Assembly: GCA_965226965.1 (NCBI GenBank)
Contig: OZ245715.1
Span: 4,154,001 to 4,218,000, forward strand
Length of the DNA stretch: 64,000 bases
Reading direction: 5' to 3'
DNA from: Endoryza foliicola
GTDB taxonomy: Bacteria > Bacteroidota > Bacteroidia > Chitinophagales > Chitinophagaceae
The notes beneath the pieces were generated by a model. It made no database searches. It was given only the letters and a program-made list of their open reading frames with translations, and had not been told where the DNA came from. Below are positions 1-9,305 of this stretch, one piece after another. The first letter of the stretch is position 1; every line of letters starts with the position of its first letter. The translations under genes and the position numbers were made by a program.

Positions 1-1196
1 TCAATGTATTGGACTTTAGCGATATCAAAGAGGCTCGGGCTGCATTAGAAACCGCCAAAGAAAAAGCAGAACAAGCGGTATTTGCCAGAACGCGCTTTGT
101 GTCGAATATGAGCCATGAATTGCGCACTCCATTAAATGGAATCATCGGTACCGCTAATTTATTGCGTCAAGAAAAATACCTGCCTGAGCAAAAGCAATAC
201 TTTGAAGTTTTGAAGTACTCTTCAGAACACATGTTAAATTTGATCAATGAGATTTTAGATTTCAGCAAAATTGAAGCGGGTAAAATGGATTTGGAACGTA
301 CCCCATTCGATTTATGGAAAAACATTACCACTATTCAACAACTCTTCGAAAAACAATTCGAAGAAAAGAACATTGAGTTAAAAATTAATGTAGACCCCAG
401 ATTACAAAATAAAAATTTCATTGGTGACCCAACTCGCTTGAATCAAGTATTGAACAACTTGGTTTCAAATTCTTTGAAATTCACGGAGCAAGGGTCGGTT
501 GAAATGAAGGTTTCACAAATCACTCAAAATAGCCACGCTTGCACCATTCGCTTTGAAGTGAGGGATACCGGCATTGGCATTCCTCCTGAAAAACAGCAAA
601 CAATTTTCGACTCTTTCACACAAGTTGAATCTGCCACAACACGAAAATTTGGTGGTACAGGTCTGGGCTTAACAATCAGTTCCAAAATTGTTGAGCTGTA
701 TGGCGGAAAGCTGCAAGTAGACAGTGTAGCCAATCATGGTTCTTGCTTTTACTTTACGATTCAACTCGATTTAGACCACAAACCAGCCTCCTATGTAAAT
801 GAAGAAGTGGTTCGTGAATTGAAACCATTGAAAGGCTTGCGCATTTTGATAGCTGAAGACAATCCAATCAACATGTTGATCGCAAAAGCAGTGCTTGATA
901 AATGGGATGTTGTGTTAACTGAAACTGTGAATGGTAAAGAAGCTTGGGAGATGTTTCAAAACAATACCTACGATGCTTTGCTGGTTGACTTGGAAATGCC
1001 GGAAATGGACGGACATGAACTACTGGCGCATATCAGAAATGTAGACACCAAAATACCGGTGATTGCATTTACAGCAGCTTTATATGAAAACATGCAAGCC
1101 CACTTGATCAATTCAGGTTTTAACGACTATGTTCAAAAACCTTTCCGACCAGAAGACTTGCATGCGAAATTAGCTCTATATACCGGCCGCGCTTAG
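1..1196 (+). CDS. Hybrid sensor histidine kinase / response regulator, 5'-truncated by window edge
   Basis: The frame is open to the left edge, so the true start and the sensor region lie outside the window. Counting from the first possible start (TTG at 9), a short coiled coil leads into a HisKA domain with H-box SNMSHELRTPLN (phospho-accepting His about 36). A HATPase_c domain follows, with N box NQVLNNLVSNSLKF near 144-157, DTGIGIP and GTGLGL. A C-terminal receiver domain has the acidic pair Glu283-Asp284, phospho-accepting Asp327 in VDLEMPEMDG and Lys377 in QKPF. The protein should autophosphorylate and pass phosphate to its own receiver. No output DNA-binding domain is present, so the partner is elsewhere. 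Its stop codon overlaps the metG stop tail to tail, with no room for a terminator between them. Confidence 0.93.
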   Translation, partial: NVLDFSDIKEARAALETAKEKAEQAVFARTRFVSNMSHELRTPLNGIIGTANLLRQEKYLPEQKQYFEVLKYSSEHMLNLINEILDFSKIEAGKMDLERTPFDLWKNITTIQQLFEKQFEEKNIELKINVDPRLQNKNFIGDPTRLNQVLNNLVSNSLKFTEQGSVEMKVSQITQNSHACTIRFEVRDTGIGIPPEKQQTIFDSFTQVESATTRKFGGTGLGLTISSKIVELYGGKLQVDSVANHGSCFYFTIQLDLDHKPASYVNEEVVRELKPLKGLRILIAEDNPINMLIAKAVLDKWDVVLTETVNGKEAWEMFQNNTYDALLVDLEMPEMDGHELLAHIRNVDTKIPVIAFTAALYENMQAHLINSGFNDYVQKPFRPEDLHAKLALYTGRA

Positions 1197-3310
1197 CTTA
1201 CACCAGCACCCGCATTGATCATTGATTCGGGACTTACAAAATGAAGTTTTCCTTCACTATCAGAAGCCATTAAGATCATTCCATTGCTTTCAATACCGCG
1301 CATTTTTCTTGGCTCCAAATTAGCCACCACTACCACTTGCTTGCCCACAATTGCTTCCGGCTGAAAATGCAATGCAATGCCGCTTACAATGGTTCTAATT
1401 TCAGAACCCATATCAACACTTAATTTCAACAACTTATCGGCCTTCGGAACCTTTTCAGCGGCCTTAATTGTTCCAACACGTAAATCTATTTTGGCAAAAT
1501 CATCAAAAACGATGGAAGGCTTCGCCGCTTGCTCTTCTTTCTTCGCTTCAACTGTTGGAGCAGAAGCTGCTGTTGCCTTTGCTAAACTGTCTTTCAACTT
1601 TTGAATTTGAGCCGCAATTTCCTCGTCTTCGATTTTTCTGAACAACAATTGAGGTTCTCTTAAACTGTAGCCCACGCTCAATAGTTTCAGCTTGCCACCA
1701 TTTTCCCAATCCAAAATCTTATCTACCACTTTCATCATGTGCAACATGGTTTTTGCGGTATTGGGTAAGAACGGATTAATAAAAATGGCCAAGTTGGCAC
1801 TTAATTGCAAACACAAATGCATGCAATTATCGATCAGCTTTTGAGCGGCAGGATCCTCATTAAGGCGCTTGGCCACAATCCACGGCTCTTTTTCTTGCAT
1901 GTAACGATTACCGGCTCTTGCCAAATCTATTACTTGATACAAGGCTTCTCGAAACTTGTACTGCTCTAGTAATTGTTCAATGGTTGTTTTGGTTTTGGCA
2001 ATGGTTTCTATGATAGCCTTGTCTTTTTCATCCATCACATCGGCATGCAATGCAGGCACTTTCCCTCCGCAAAGTTTGTGCATCAATACCCAAGTTCTAT
2101 TCACATAGTTACCAAAAATGGAAACCAATTCACTGTTAACAGCATCCTGAAATCCTTTCCAAGTAAACTCACTGTCTTTTGATTCCGGAGCAATTTGTGT
2201 TAAATAGTAGCGAAGCATGTCTACACATTGTCCGCCCCCATTTTCTTTCTTCACAAAATCGTTGATAAAGTCTCGCATATCCAATTTCCAACCACGACTG
2301 GTGCTCATTTTATCCCCTTCCAGATTCAAGAACTCATTTGCTGGAACATTCGTAGGAAGAATATTGCCATGCAATTTCAACATGATGGGGAAGATAATAC
2401 AGTGGAATACGATATTGTCTTTTCCGATGAAATGCACTAGCTGTGTGTCATTATCGTACCAATACGGTTTCCAATCTTTATCGTTATCAATGGCCCATTG
2501 TTTGGTGGCACTCACATAGCCAATAGGCGCATCGAACCACACATACAATACTTTACCGGTTGCATCGGGCAAGGGCACTTGAATACCCCAGTCTAGATCG
2601 CGGGTTACAGCCCTGCTTTGTAAACCTCCTTCGATCCAGCTTTTGCATTGGCCAACCACACTGGCTCTCCAATCGTCTTTATGTTCTTCTAAAATCCAAT
2701 TGCGTAAAAACTCTTCGTGTTTTCCTAAAGGAAGGTACCAATGACTGGTTTTCTTTTTTACAGGCGCTTGCCCACTTAAAGTACTAACAGGATTGATCAA
2801 TTCATCGGGACTCAAGGTTCTCCCACAATTCTCACACTGATCACCGAATGCTCTGTCGCTGCCACAATTTGGGCAGGTTCCTTTAATATAGCGATCTGCC
2901 AAAAAACTATTGGCAGCTTCATCAAAATATTGTTCTGATTCTTTTACCTCTAGTTCACCACGATCGTGTAGATAGGTGAAGAATTCGCGGGCTGTTTCAT
3001 GATGAATAGGCTCACTGGTACGGTGGTAGATATCGAAGCTCATCGACAAGTCTTCAAAATCTTGCTTCATTGCTTCGTGATATTTATCGATGATTGCGCG
3101 AGGGGTTGTTCCCTCTTTGGTAGCTTGAATAGGAATGGCAGTTCCATGTTCATCGCTTCCACATACAAACACAACATCTCTTTTCTGTGATCTTAGGTAG
3201 CGAACGTAAATATCAGCTGGGATATAGGCTCCGGCCAAATGCCCCACGTGCTTCAAACCATTTGCATATGGTAATGCAGACGTAACTAAATATCTTTTCG
3301 GTTGACTCAT
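1193..3310 (-). CDS. metG: Methionyl-tRNA synthetase
   Basis: Charges tRNA-Met with methionine in the cytoplasm. The 705-residue protein has the class I HIGH-like motif HVGH near the N terminus (PYANGLKHVGHLAG), a zinc-knuckle insert with CPNC and CENC cysteine pairs, and the KMSKS-like loop KMSTS. A C-terminal EMAP/Trbp111-like tRNA-binding domain begins near FDDFAKIDLRVG, as in long bacterial MetRS. I chose the ATG at 3310 rather than the longest frame (3391) because a consensus promoter lies at 3361-3392, inside the longer frame, and because MSQPKRYLVTSALPYANG is the usual MetRS N terminus. It converges on the histidine kinase with overlapping stops. Confidence 0.97.
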   Translation of the reverse strand: MSQPKRYLVTSALPYANGLKHVGHLAGAYIPADIYVRYLRSQKRDVVFVCGSDEHGTAIPIQATKEGTTPRAIIDKYHEAMKQDFEDLSMSFDIYHRTSEPIHHETAREFFTYLHDRGELEVKESEQYFDEAANSFLADRYIKGTCPNCGSDRAFGDQCENCGRTLSPDELINPVSTLSGQAPVKKKTSHWYLPLGKHEEFLRNWILEEHKDDWRASVVGQCKSWIEGGLQSRAVTRDLDWGIQVPLPDATGKVLYVWFDAPIGYVSATKQWAIDNDKDWKPYWYDNDTQLVHFIGKDNIVFHCIIFPIMLKLHGNILPTNVPANEFLNLEGDKMSTSRGWKLDMRDFINDFVKKENGGGQCVDMLRYYLTQIAPESKDSEFTWKGFQDAVNSELVSIFGNYVNRTWVLMHKLCGGKVPALHADVMDEKDKAIIETIAKTKTTIEQLLEQYKFREALYQVIDLARAGNRYMQEKEPWIVAKRLNEDPAAQKLIDNCMHLCLQLSANLAIFINPFLPNTAKTMLHMMKVVDKILDWENGGKLKLLSVGYSLREPQLLFRKIEDEEIAAQIQKLKDSLAKATAASAPTVEAKKEEQAAKPSIVFDDFAKIDLRVGTIKAAEKVPKADKLLKLSVDMGSEIRTIVSGIALHFQPEAIVGKQVVVVANLEPRKMRGIESNGMILMASDSEGKLHFVSPESMINAGAGVS

Positions 3311-3360
3311 AACTCTTTTCGTATTAAGGAATGCAGGCTTTTGCCGATTCAATAGAACCG

Positions 3361-3392
3361 CAAATTTACCTAAATAGGAAGGAATGCCCAAA
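3361..3392 (-). promoter_or_regulatory. metG promoter (Bacteroidota -33/-7)
   Basis: On the minus strand TTTG (3389-3392) is followed after 20 bp by TAAATTTG (3361-3368), matching the Bacteroidota consensus TTTG-N19..21-TAnnTTTG. The -7 box is about 50 bp upstream of the chosen metG ATG, which rules out the longer reading frame as the real N terminus. Confidence 0.75.
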
Positions 3393-3436
3393 TCAGCACA
3401 AGAACGGGGTAAAATGCCTATTTTTAAAGAAAAACA

Positions 3437-4012
3437 ATGGGAAGAGGGAGATTAGAAGCCTTTAGTGATGGCGTTCTTGCCATTATCATCACTATCATGG
3501 TTTTGGAGCTAAAAGTTCCACACGATGCAAGTATAGAAGCACTGTTGCCGTTGGCTCCGGTTTTTTTGAGTTATGTACTCAGTTTTTTATACGTGGGTAT
3601 TTATTGGAACAATTACCATCACTTATTACATACAGTAACCAAGGTAAATGGCCCGGTTTTATGGGCGAATATGGGCTTGCTATTTTGGCTGTCGTTACTC
3701 CCCTTTGCAACTGCTTGGATGGGAGAAAATCATTTCGGCAAATGGCCTATGGTATTGTACGGAATTGTATTATTTATGGCGGCTTTGTTTTATTTCTTGC
3801 TCACGAAGGCCTTGGTACGGATCCACGGAAATGAATCGGTGGTGGTAAAAGCCGTTGGAAATGATTTCAAAGAAAAAATATCCTTGTTTATTTACTCTGC
3901 CGCCCTCGTTTCAAGTTTCTTTATTCCCTATCTTGGATTTGCCCTGTATTTTGTGGTAGCCATCATTTGGCTGATACCCGATAGAAGAGTAGAACGAACC
4001 ATCAATGAATAG
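3437..4012 (+). CDS. TMEM175/DUF1211-family potassium channel-like membrane protein
   Basis: A 191-residue integral membrane protein with about six hydrophobic segments. The first helix carries the family signature EAFSDGVLAIIITIMVLEL (the FSDG motif of TMEM175 channels). Bacterial TMEM175 homologues are K+-permeable channels that assemble as tetramers of this six-helix unit; the length agrees with the bacterial form. It lies between divergently read metG and an AraC regulator 52 bp downstream, but nothing here shows that the regulator controls it. The family assignment is clear; the ion and physiological role are inferred from the family. Confidence 0.85.
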   Translation: MGRGRLEAFSDGVLAIIITIMVLELKVPHDASIEALLPLAPVFLSYVLSFLYVGIYWNNYHHLLHTVTKVNGPVLWANMGLLFWLSLLPFATAWMGENHFGKWPMVLYGIVLFMAALFYFLLTKALVRIHGNESVVVKAVGNDFKEKISLFIYSAALVSSFFIPYLGFALYFVVAIIWLIPDRRVERTINE

Positions 4013-4064
4013 TGGAATCGATTCAAAATAGCATTATTTTTACGATACGTTAAGCGCTCGAAAA

Positions 4065-4928
4065 GTGAAAGTAGAAAGAACCGAAATAACACCCCGGCTG
4101 AACAGCTATGTGTCTGTAATTGAAAGAGAAGAGTCCTTCTTTCAATCACCCTTCCATTATCATCCTGAACTAGAATTGGTGTACGTATTGGAAAGTCATG
4201 GCAAAAGAATCATTGGAAACACCGTAGAACCCTTTGATTCCGGCGATATGATTTTTATTGGTTCTAATACACCGCATGTATGGTTGAATGATGAAATATA
4301 TTACAGCGGCCTCGATAAACTTAAAGCCAAAGCGATCGTAGTATACTTTAATAGAGATATTTTCAGCGATACCTTTTATGCGTTGAAAGAAGTAAAAAAG
4401 ATAAAGGATTTATTTGCCGGAGCAGTAAGAGGGATTAAAGTAACCGGAAAAACACATGGTTTATTGGATAAGAAGCTAAGAGAGTTGGCAAAAAAGAAAG
4501 ACTTCGAAATCATCATTGGTTTATTGGAAGTATTGTCAATTTTAGCAGATAGTAAAGACTTGGAGTATATCAACAAAGAATCCTATACCCCCGCCAATAC
4601 ACAGTTGCACAATGATCGAATAACGGAAGTATTGAACTATGTGAAGCAGCACTTTAAGCGTGATATATCGCTTCAAGAAGTATCGGATCTCGCGCATTTA
4701 ACACCTCAAAGTTTTTGTAGAATATTTAAGAAGCGAATGCAAAAACATTTTATTGAGTACTTAAACGAAGTACGTATTGCGCATGCCTGTAAATTGTTGT
4801 TAGAAACAGACCTGAGTATTTCAGAAATTGCTTTTGAGTCGGGTTACAAAACTGTTTCCAACTTTAATAAGATATTCAAGAAAATGACCGATGCCTCGCC
4901 GCTGACGTATCGGAAGAAAATCAGTTGA
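4065..4928 (+). CDS. AraC-family transcriptional regulator with N-terminal cupin domain
   Basis: The 287-residue protein starts at GTG. Residues about 20-150 look like the cupin sensor domain of AraC proteins (FHYHPELELVYVLE, then DSGDMIFIGSNTPHVW). About 185-287 holds the paired helix-turn-helix DNA-binding domain (ISLQEVSDLAHLTPQSFCRIFKK and, in the second motif, ISEIAFESGYKTVSNFNKIFKK, followed by SPLTYRK). Regulators of this architecture often sense small carbohydrates or related ligands and activate nearby transport or catabolism genes. No obvious sugar operon is next to it, so the target is unknown. A near-consensus -7 box (TATTTTTA) precedes the gene. Confidence 0.93.
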   Translation: MKVERTEITPRLNSYVSVIEREESFFQSPFHYHPELELVYVLESHGKRIIGNTVEPFDSGDMIFIGSNTPHVWLNDEIYYSGLDKLKAKAIVVYFNRDIFSDTFYALKEVKKIKDLFAGAVRGIKVTGKTHGLLDKKLRELAKKKDFEIIIGLLEVLSILADSKDLEYINKESYTPANTQLHNDRITEVLNYVKQHFKRDISLQEVSDLAHLTPQSFCRIFKKRMQKHFIEYLNEVRIAHACKLLLETDLSISEIAFESGYKTVSNFNKIFKKMTDASPLTYRKKIS

Positions 4929-5099
4929 GAAGTTAAGAATTAAGAAGTAATAATTAATAATGGGGCTTTAAAAAGCGAGGCCGGGAAAGAGAAATATTAT
5001 CGCTACAATTAACCACCGAAGTTTACTTGAGCTAAGCAAAACAATGAAAAGTGCCAGTATTCTTAATTATTAAATGTTAACTATTAATTACTTTCCAAC

Positions 5100-6200
5100 A
5101 TGACAGCTCCTTCACTACCCAAACGGTCGCTTGCTCTCGATGCCATGAGAGGGTGGATCATGGTGTTATTGGCATTAGAGGCAACCGGCTTGTATGAACA
5201 CTTAGCAACAGCCGGCTCAGGCACATTCATGGCCGCACCATTAGAACAGCTTTTCCATCATCCCTGGAATGGTCTGCGTTTTTGGGATCTGATACAACCG
5301 GCATTTATGTTCATGTCGGGAACTGCACTCGCCTATTCTCTACATACACAAAAACAAAAAGGAATGAGTTGGGGCGATTCCTTTAAAAAAGTATTGAAAC
5401 GAAGTGGTTGGTTATTTTTCTGGGGTGTATTGGATTATGCTGTTCGGAAAACAGGCCTGAGTTTTGAATTGTGGGATGTTCTAACACAGCTATCGTTTAC
5501 CACGCTAGTAGCATTTTTGATCTTCGAGTTTTCAATTGTAAATCAGATACTAGTGTCAATCGGATTATTATTATTAACCGAAGCATTGTACCGATTTACC
5601 AATATTCCCGGCTTTGATCAGCCCTTTACAGATCAGCACAATTTCGGGAACTATATGGATTGGATTTTGATGCGAAAAATAAATCAAGGAGGCTGGGTGG
5701 CCATTAATTGCATTCCTACTGCCGTTCATACCATTGCCGGAGCTGTATGTGGTAAACTTTTACTTCAAGATGAAAGCAAAGCACTCAAACAATTTGCTAT
5801 AGCAGGCATTGTTTGCTTAATAGTAGGCTTCAGCTTAGATTGGGCACACATCACTCCCATCATCAAACGAATTGCGACCAGCTCTTTTACAGTAGCTTCC
5901 TTGGGATGGTGTTTATTAATCATGGTTTTCTTTTATTGGTGGATCGATATTAAAGGGCACAATAAATACCTTTTATTTGTTCAGGTAGTGGGCATGAATT
6001 CGTTGTTCATTTATCTCTTCTTTGAAATTGTAGGGCATCGTTGGTTTACGGGTTATGTAAGTTTTATTGGCACTGAACTACTCTCTTACATTCACACACC
6101 TCAATTGCTGGCAGCTGTTTTGGCATCGCTATTGGTATTTGCGTTGGAATGGGGCATGCTGTATTTTTTGTATCGGAAAAGAATATTTTTTAGAGTATAA
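5100..6200 (+). CDS. DUF5009 / heparan-alpha-glucosaminide acyltransferase-like membrane protein
   Basis: A 366-residue polytopic protein with about ten hydrophobic segments. It begins with KRSLALDAMRGWIMVLLALE, resembling the (L/V)D(A/V)(M/L)RG motif found at the start of the NagX/HGSNAT and YeiB-type acyltransferase-like families. It retains the typical WDLIQPAFMFMSGTAL segment and a C-terminal NSLFIYLFFEI helix. Members are thought to move acyl groups across the membrane onto sugars; in Bacteroidota they often sit near glycan-use genes. Here it follows an AraC regulator after a 170-bp AT-rich spacer. Family assignment is good; substrate is unknown. Confidence 0.8.
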   Translation: MTAPSLPKRSLALDAMRGWIMVLLALEATGLYEHLATAGSGTFMAAPLEQLFHHPWNGLRFWDLIQPAFMFMSGTALAYSLHTQKQKGMSWGDSFKKVLKRSGWLFFWGVLDYAVRKTGLSFELWDVLTQLSFTTLVAFLIFEFSIVNQILVSIGLLLLTEALYRFTNIPGFDQPFTDQHNFGNYMDWILMRKINQGGWVAINCIPTAVHTIAGAVCGKLLLQDESKALKQFAIAGIVCLIVGFSLDWAHITPIIKRIATSSFTVASLGWCLLIMVFFYWWIDIKGHNKYLLFVQVVGMNSLFIYLFFEIVGHRWFTGYVSFIGTELLSYIHTPQLLAAVLASLLVFALEWGMLYFLYRKRIFFRV

Positions 6201-6261
6201 GATTTAAAAGACCTCGAAAGTAACTGCGGCATTTTCGATCTTAGAAACCAAAGCATTTTTT

Positions 6262-6269
6262 TACCTTTG
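6262..6269 (+). promoter_or_regulatory. -7 promoter box immediately before bestrophin start
   Basis: TACCTTTG fits the Bacteroidota -7 consensus TAnnTTTG. Only three bases (GGT) separate it from the ATG at 6273, so transcription would start at or next to the start codon, giving a leaderless or nearly leaderless mRNA. No convincing -33 TTG at normal spacing. Confidence 0.5.
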
Positions 6270-6272
6270 GGT

Positions 6273-7154
6273 ATGATCAGTTACAACTCTAAGGAATGGT
6301 GGTATTTTATCTTTAAACTGCATAGAGGTGATACCATTAAAACGCTTTTTATATTCATGCTTATTCTGGCCGGCTTTACGGCTTTGGTAGCCTGGTTAGA
6401 ATTGTATCATTGGAAACTTCCCAAAGATCACCCCCTTCGTAGTTTAAGTCTGCTACACACAAGTCTTAGCTTTGTATTGAGTTTGTTGCTTGTGTTTAGA
6501 ACCAATACTGCTTATGATCGCTGGTGGGAAGGAAGAAAATTATGGGGCGGCTTGGTGAATAGCAGCCGAAACATGGCCATCAAAATAAATGCGCTGATTC
6601 CGGTCACACACAAAGAGCACCGCGATTTTTTCAGAAAAGCCATCCCACTCTATGCAAAAATTTTAAAATCGCATTTGGCCCTCGAAACAACTCGATTGGA
6701 ATTAGACAGTGAAGCCCATCCGGAGCTCGGAAACCTTGATTACAGCAAACACTTGCCAAATCAAGTAGCCATGCTTATCGCCAAACGATTGTTTCGTATA
6801 CAACAAGAGGGCATCATTACTCCCGAGCAGCTATTGATGTTGAACAATGAACTTAATAATTTTACCGATACATGCGGGGCCTGCGAACGAATCAAGAACA
6901 CCCCCATTCCGCTTTCGTACAGTGTATTCATCAAGAAATTCATCTTTATCTACAGCGTAACGCTGCCTTTTGGGTATGTTTTCAATTTAGAATTTTGGGC
7001 CATCCCGGTGGTATTGTTCATTTTCTTTGTGTTAGCAAGTCTGGAACTCATAGCAGAAGAAATTGAGGATCCTTTCGGTGGCGACGAAAACGATTTACCA
7101 CTTGAAAAGATCGTAGGAACCATTACCCGCAATATTGAAGAGTGTTTGGCATGA
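6273..7154 (+). CDS. Bestrophin-family (UPF0187) anion channel
   Basis: A 293-residue membrane protein of the bacterial bestrophin/RFP-TM family. Diagnostic segments are the early hydrophobic helix, LSFVLSLLLVFRTNTAYDRWWEGRKLWGG (given here as landmarks FRTNTAYDRWWEGR and WGGLVNSSRN) and the C-terminal EEIEDPFGGDENDLPL segment, the acidic region that in eukaryotic bestrophins forms a Ca2+ clasp. Bacterial homologues form pentameric channels; some conduct cations rather than chloride, so ion selectivity cannot be read from sequence. I prefer the ATG at 6273 over the TTG two codons earlier because the latter overlaps the -7 box. Confidence 0.92.
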   Translation: MISYNSKEWWYFIFKLHRGDTIKTLFIFMLILAGFTALVAWLELYHWKLPKDHPLRSLSLLHTSLSFVLSLLLVFRTNTAYDRWWEGRKLWGGLVNSSRNMAIKINALIPVTHKEHRDFFRKAIPLYAKILKSHLALETTRLELDSEAHPELGNLDYSKHLPNQVAMLIAKRLFRIQQEGIITPEQLLMLNNELNNFTDTCGACERIKNTPIPLSYSVFIKKFIFIYSVTLPFGYVFNLEFWAIPVVLFIFFVLASLELIAEEIEDPFGGDENDLPLEKIVGTITRNIEECLA

Positions 7155-7211
7155 TTTTTCCGCCTTTACCGGGTTTAACGCCTACTTTACACAGGTAAGG
7201 CAGCAAACCAG

Positions 7212-7219
7212 TACCTTTG
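7212..7219 (+). promoter_or_regulatory. -7 promoter box upstream of T9SS type B protein
   Basis: TACCTTTG lies 13 bp before the ATG at 7233 and matches TAnnTTTG. A weak TTTA lies about 22 bp further upstream as a possible -33 element. Confidence 0.5.
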
Positions 7220-7232
7220 CGGGTCTTATATC

Positions 7233-9254
7233 ATGATGAAACGCATATCCATATTCTTATTAATAGTCCTTAGTTTCTATAACAGCCGTGCCCAAGTTTG
7301 TACAAATTTGGGACAGAACCCAAGTACCGCTTTTCCGGTTTGTGGGGTCGACACCTTCACCCAAAGCACCGTTCCCTATTGCGGAGGTAAAACCATTCCA
7401 AGCCCATGCACCAATGCTACGCTCACTGATCAAAACCCTTTTTGGTACAAGTTTACTTGCTATCAAGCCGGCACTTTAGGTTTTGAAATCATTCCAAATG
7501 ATTTAGCCGACGACTACGATTGGCAAATTTTTGATATCACCGGATTAGACCCTAACTCCGTTTTTACCAACGGTACTTTATTTGTAGCCTGCAACTGGTC
7601 GGGCCGTCCGGGCATTACAGGAGCTTCTGCCCAAGGAACAACATTGGTCAATTGTGCCGGAGATGCTTATCCCACCTTTAGTTCTATGCCTACCTTGAAA
7701 AAGGACCATGAATATTTGTTGCTCGTAAGTCACTTTACAACTTTTTCTCCATCACAAAATGGATACAAACTCGCTTTCAAGGGTGGTACGGCCTCTATTA
7801 CCGATCCAAAACTACCGGCTTTGCAATCAGTTCTATCGGGTTGCGGTGGTTTAACAATCGGGGTCAAGCTCAACAAAAAAATGAAATGCAGCAGCTTGGC
7901 AGCTAATGGCTCCGACTTCCAACTAAGCCCTGCAAATGGAACTATTGTGAGTGCAAAAGCAGCATCTTGCAATACCGGATTTGATATGGACTCTGTGGTA
8001 CTCACTATTAGTGGTCCTTTAACTCCCGGTAATTATAGCATCACAATGAAAAATGGGTCTGATGGAAATACGCTCTTAGACAATTGCGATCGCCCCATTA
8101 ATGTAGGTGAGAAAATCGACTTCGTGGTTTATCCGGTAGCCCCTACCCCAATAGACAGTATTAAACCTATTGGTTGTGCCCCCAAAGTACTTACCCTTGT
8201 GATGAAACAACCGATCCTTTGTAGTTCTATTGCTGCAAATGGTTCAGATTTTATATTGACCGGTCCTGAAACAATTCCTGTTGTAAGCGCTACAGGTAAT
8301 TGCAGTGGCACCAATACCGCTTCAACAACCATTCAAATTACACTCAGTAAAGCTATTGAAGTAGGTGGCACCTATACTCTCACGCTTCAAACCGGCTCCG
8401 ATGGCAATACCATACTCAACGATTGTGCGCAGCAAACACCCGCCGGTTCAGCAATTGCTTTTCTCGCAAAAGATACCGTAAATGCTGATTTTAATTATGT
8501 AACTGCCTTAGGATGTATTACCGACACCATTCACCTTTCGCATCCCGGGGGCAACGGAATTACCAGTTGGACCTGGTTCTCCAACAACACCTTAAGTTCT
8601 ACTTTACAAAACCCTTCTTTATACTATACAGAATTCGGAAATAAAAGCATTCAGTTAATTGTATCGAATGGCGTTTGTGTAGACACCGTGATAAAAGTGA
8701 TTAATCTCGACAATGGTATCAACGCCGCTTTCAAATATCCGGAAGTAGTTTGTCCAAGAGACGAAGCGGTGTTCGTTGATCAAAGCACCGGAAAGATCAC
8801 CACGTGGAATTGGGATTTTGGCAACGGAAATACCAGCATTCTTCAAAACCCACCGGCACAAACCTATACTGCACCTACGGCTACCAAAGAGATTTTTTAT
8901 AAAGCAAGACTCATCATTGGCAATAGTTTGAATTGCTTCGATACCAGCATCGTAAGCATCAAAGCCGTTAATACCTGTATCATCGCAGTGCCCAATGCAT
9001 TCACGCCCAACAACGACTCGAAGAACGATTTTCTTTACCCATTGAACGCTTATAAAGCAGACAATTTGGTATTCAAAATCTTCAATAGATATGGTCAGTT
9101 GATTTACGAAACCAAAGACTGGACGAAAAAATGGGACGGCACACTCAAAGGCAATGCACAACCCACGGGAACATATGTTTGGACCTTACAATATGTAGAC
9201 CGAGACACCGGAGCACCCGTTTTCAAGAAAGGAACCACCGTTTTAATTCGCTAG
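7233..9254 (+). CDS. Secreted PKD-domain protein with gliding-motility/T9SS type B C-terminal domain
   Basis: A 673-residue exported protein. It has a signal peptide (MMKRISIFLLIVLSFYNSRA), then a Cys-rich region (about 20-180) of the kind seen in Bacteroidota surface proteins. Two related Ig-like repeats follow (about 190-300 and 310-415); both contain CSS(L/I)AANGSDF and GSDGNT-LD/ND-C. A PKD-type region comes next (GKITTWNWDFGNGNTS). The C-terminal ~90 residues are the CHU_C/type B sorting domain (VPNAFTPNNDSKNDFLYP, then FNRYGQLIYET and PTGTYVW). It should cross the outer membrane by T9SS and stay on the surface. The ligand or role is not evident. Confidence 0.92.
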   Translation: MMKRISIFLLIVLSFYNSRAQVCTNLGQNPSTAFPVCGVDTFTQSTVPYCGGKTIPSPCTNATLTDQNPFWYKFTCYQAGTLGFEIIPNDLADDYDWQIFDITGLDPNSVFTNGTLFVACNWSGRPGITGASAQGTTLVNCAGDAYPTFSSMPTLKKDHEYLLLVSHFTTFSPSQNGYKLAFKGGTASITDPKLPALQSVLSGCGGLTIGVKLNKKMKCSSLAANGSDFQLSPANGTIVSAKAASCNTGFDMDSVVLTISGPLTPGNYSITMKNGSDGNTLLDNCDRPINVGEKIDFVVYPVAPTPIDSIKPIGCAPKVLTLVMKQPILCSSIAANGSDFILTGPETIPVVSATGNCSGTNTASTTIQITLSKAIEVGGTYTLTLQTGSDGNTILNDCAQQTPAGSAIAFLAKDTVNADFNYVTALGCITDTIHLSHPGGNGITSWTWFSNNTLSSTLQNPSLYYTEFGNKSIQLIVSNGVCVDTVIKVINLDNGINAAFKYPEVVCPRDEAVFVDQSTGKITTWNWDFGNGNTSILQNPPAQTYTAPTATKEIFYKARLIIGNSLNCFDTSIVSIKAVNTCIIAVPNAFTPNNDSKNDFLYPLNAYKADNLVFKIFNRYGQLIYETKDWTKKWDGTLKGNAQPTGTYVWTLQYVDRDTGAPVFKKGTTVLIR

Positions 9255-9305
9255 TGGTTTTACCGCTTGCGTAGAATGCGTTATATTTAACCAAACTAAC
9301 GCATC

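Noticed and set aside
3311..3391. 27-residue N-terminal extension of metG
   Set aside because: It overlaps a full consensus promoter and has no counterpart in MetRS.
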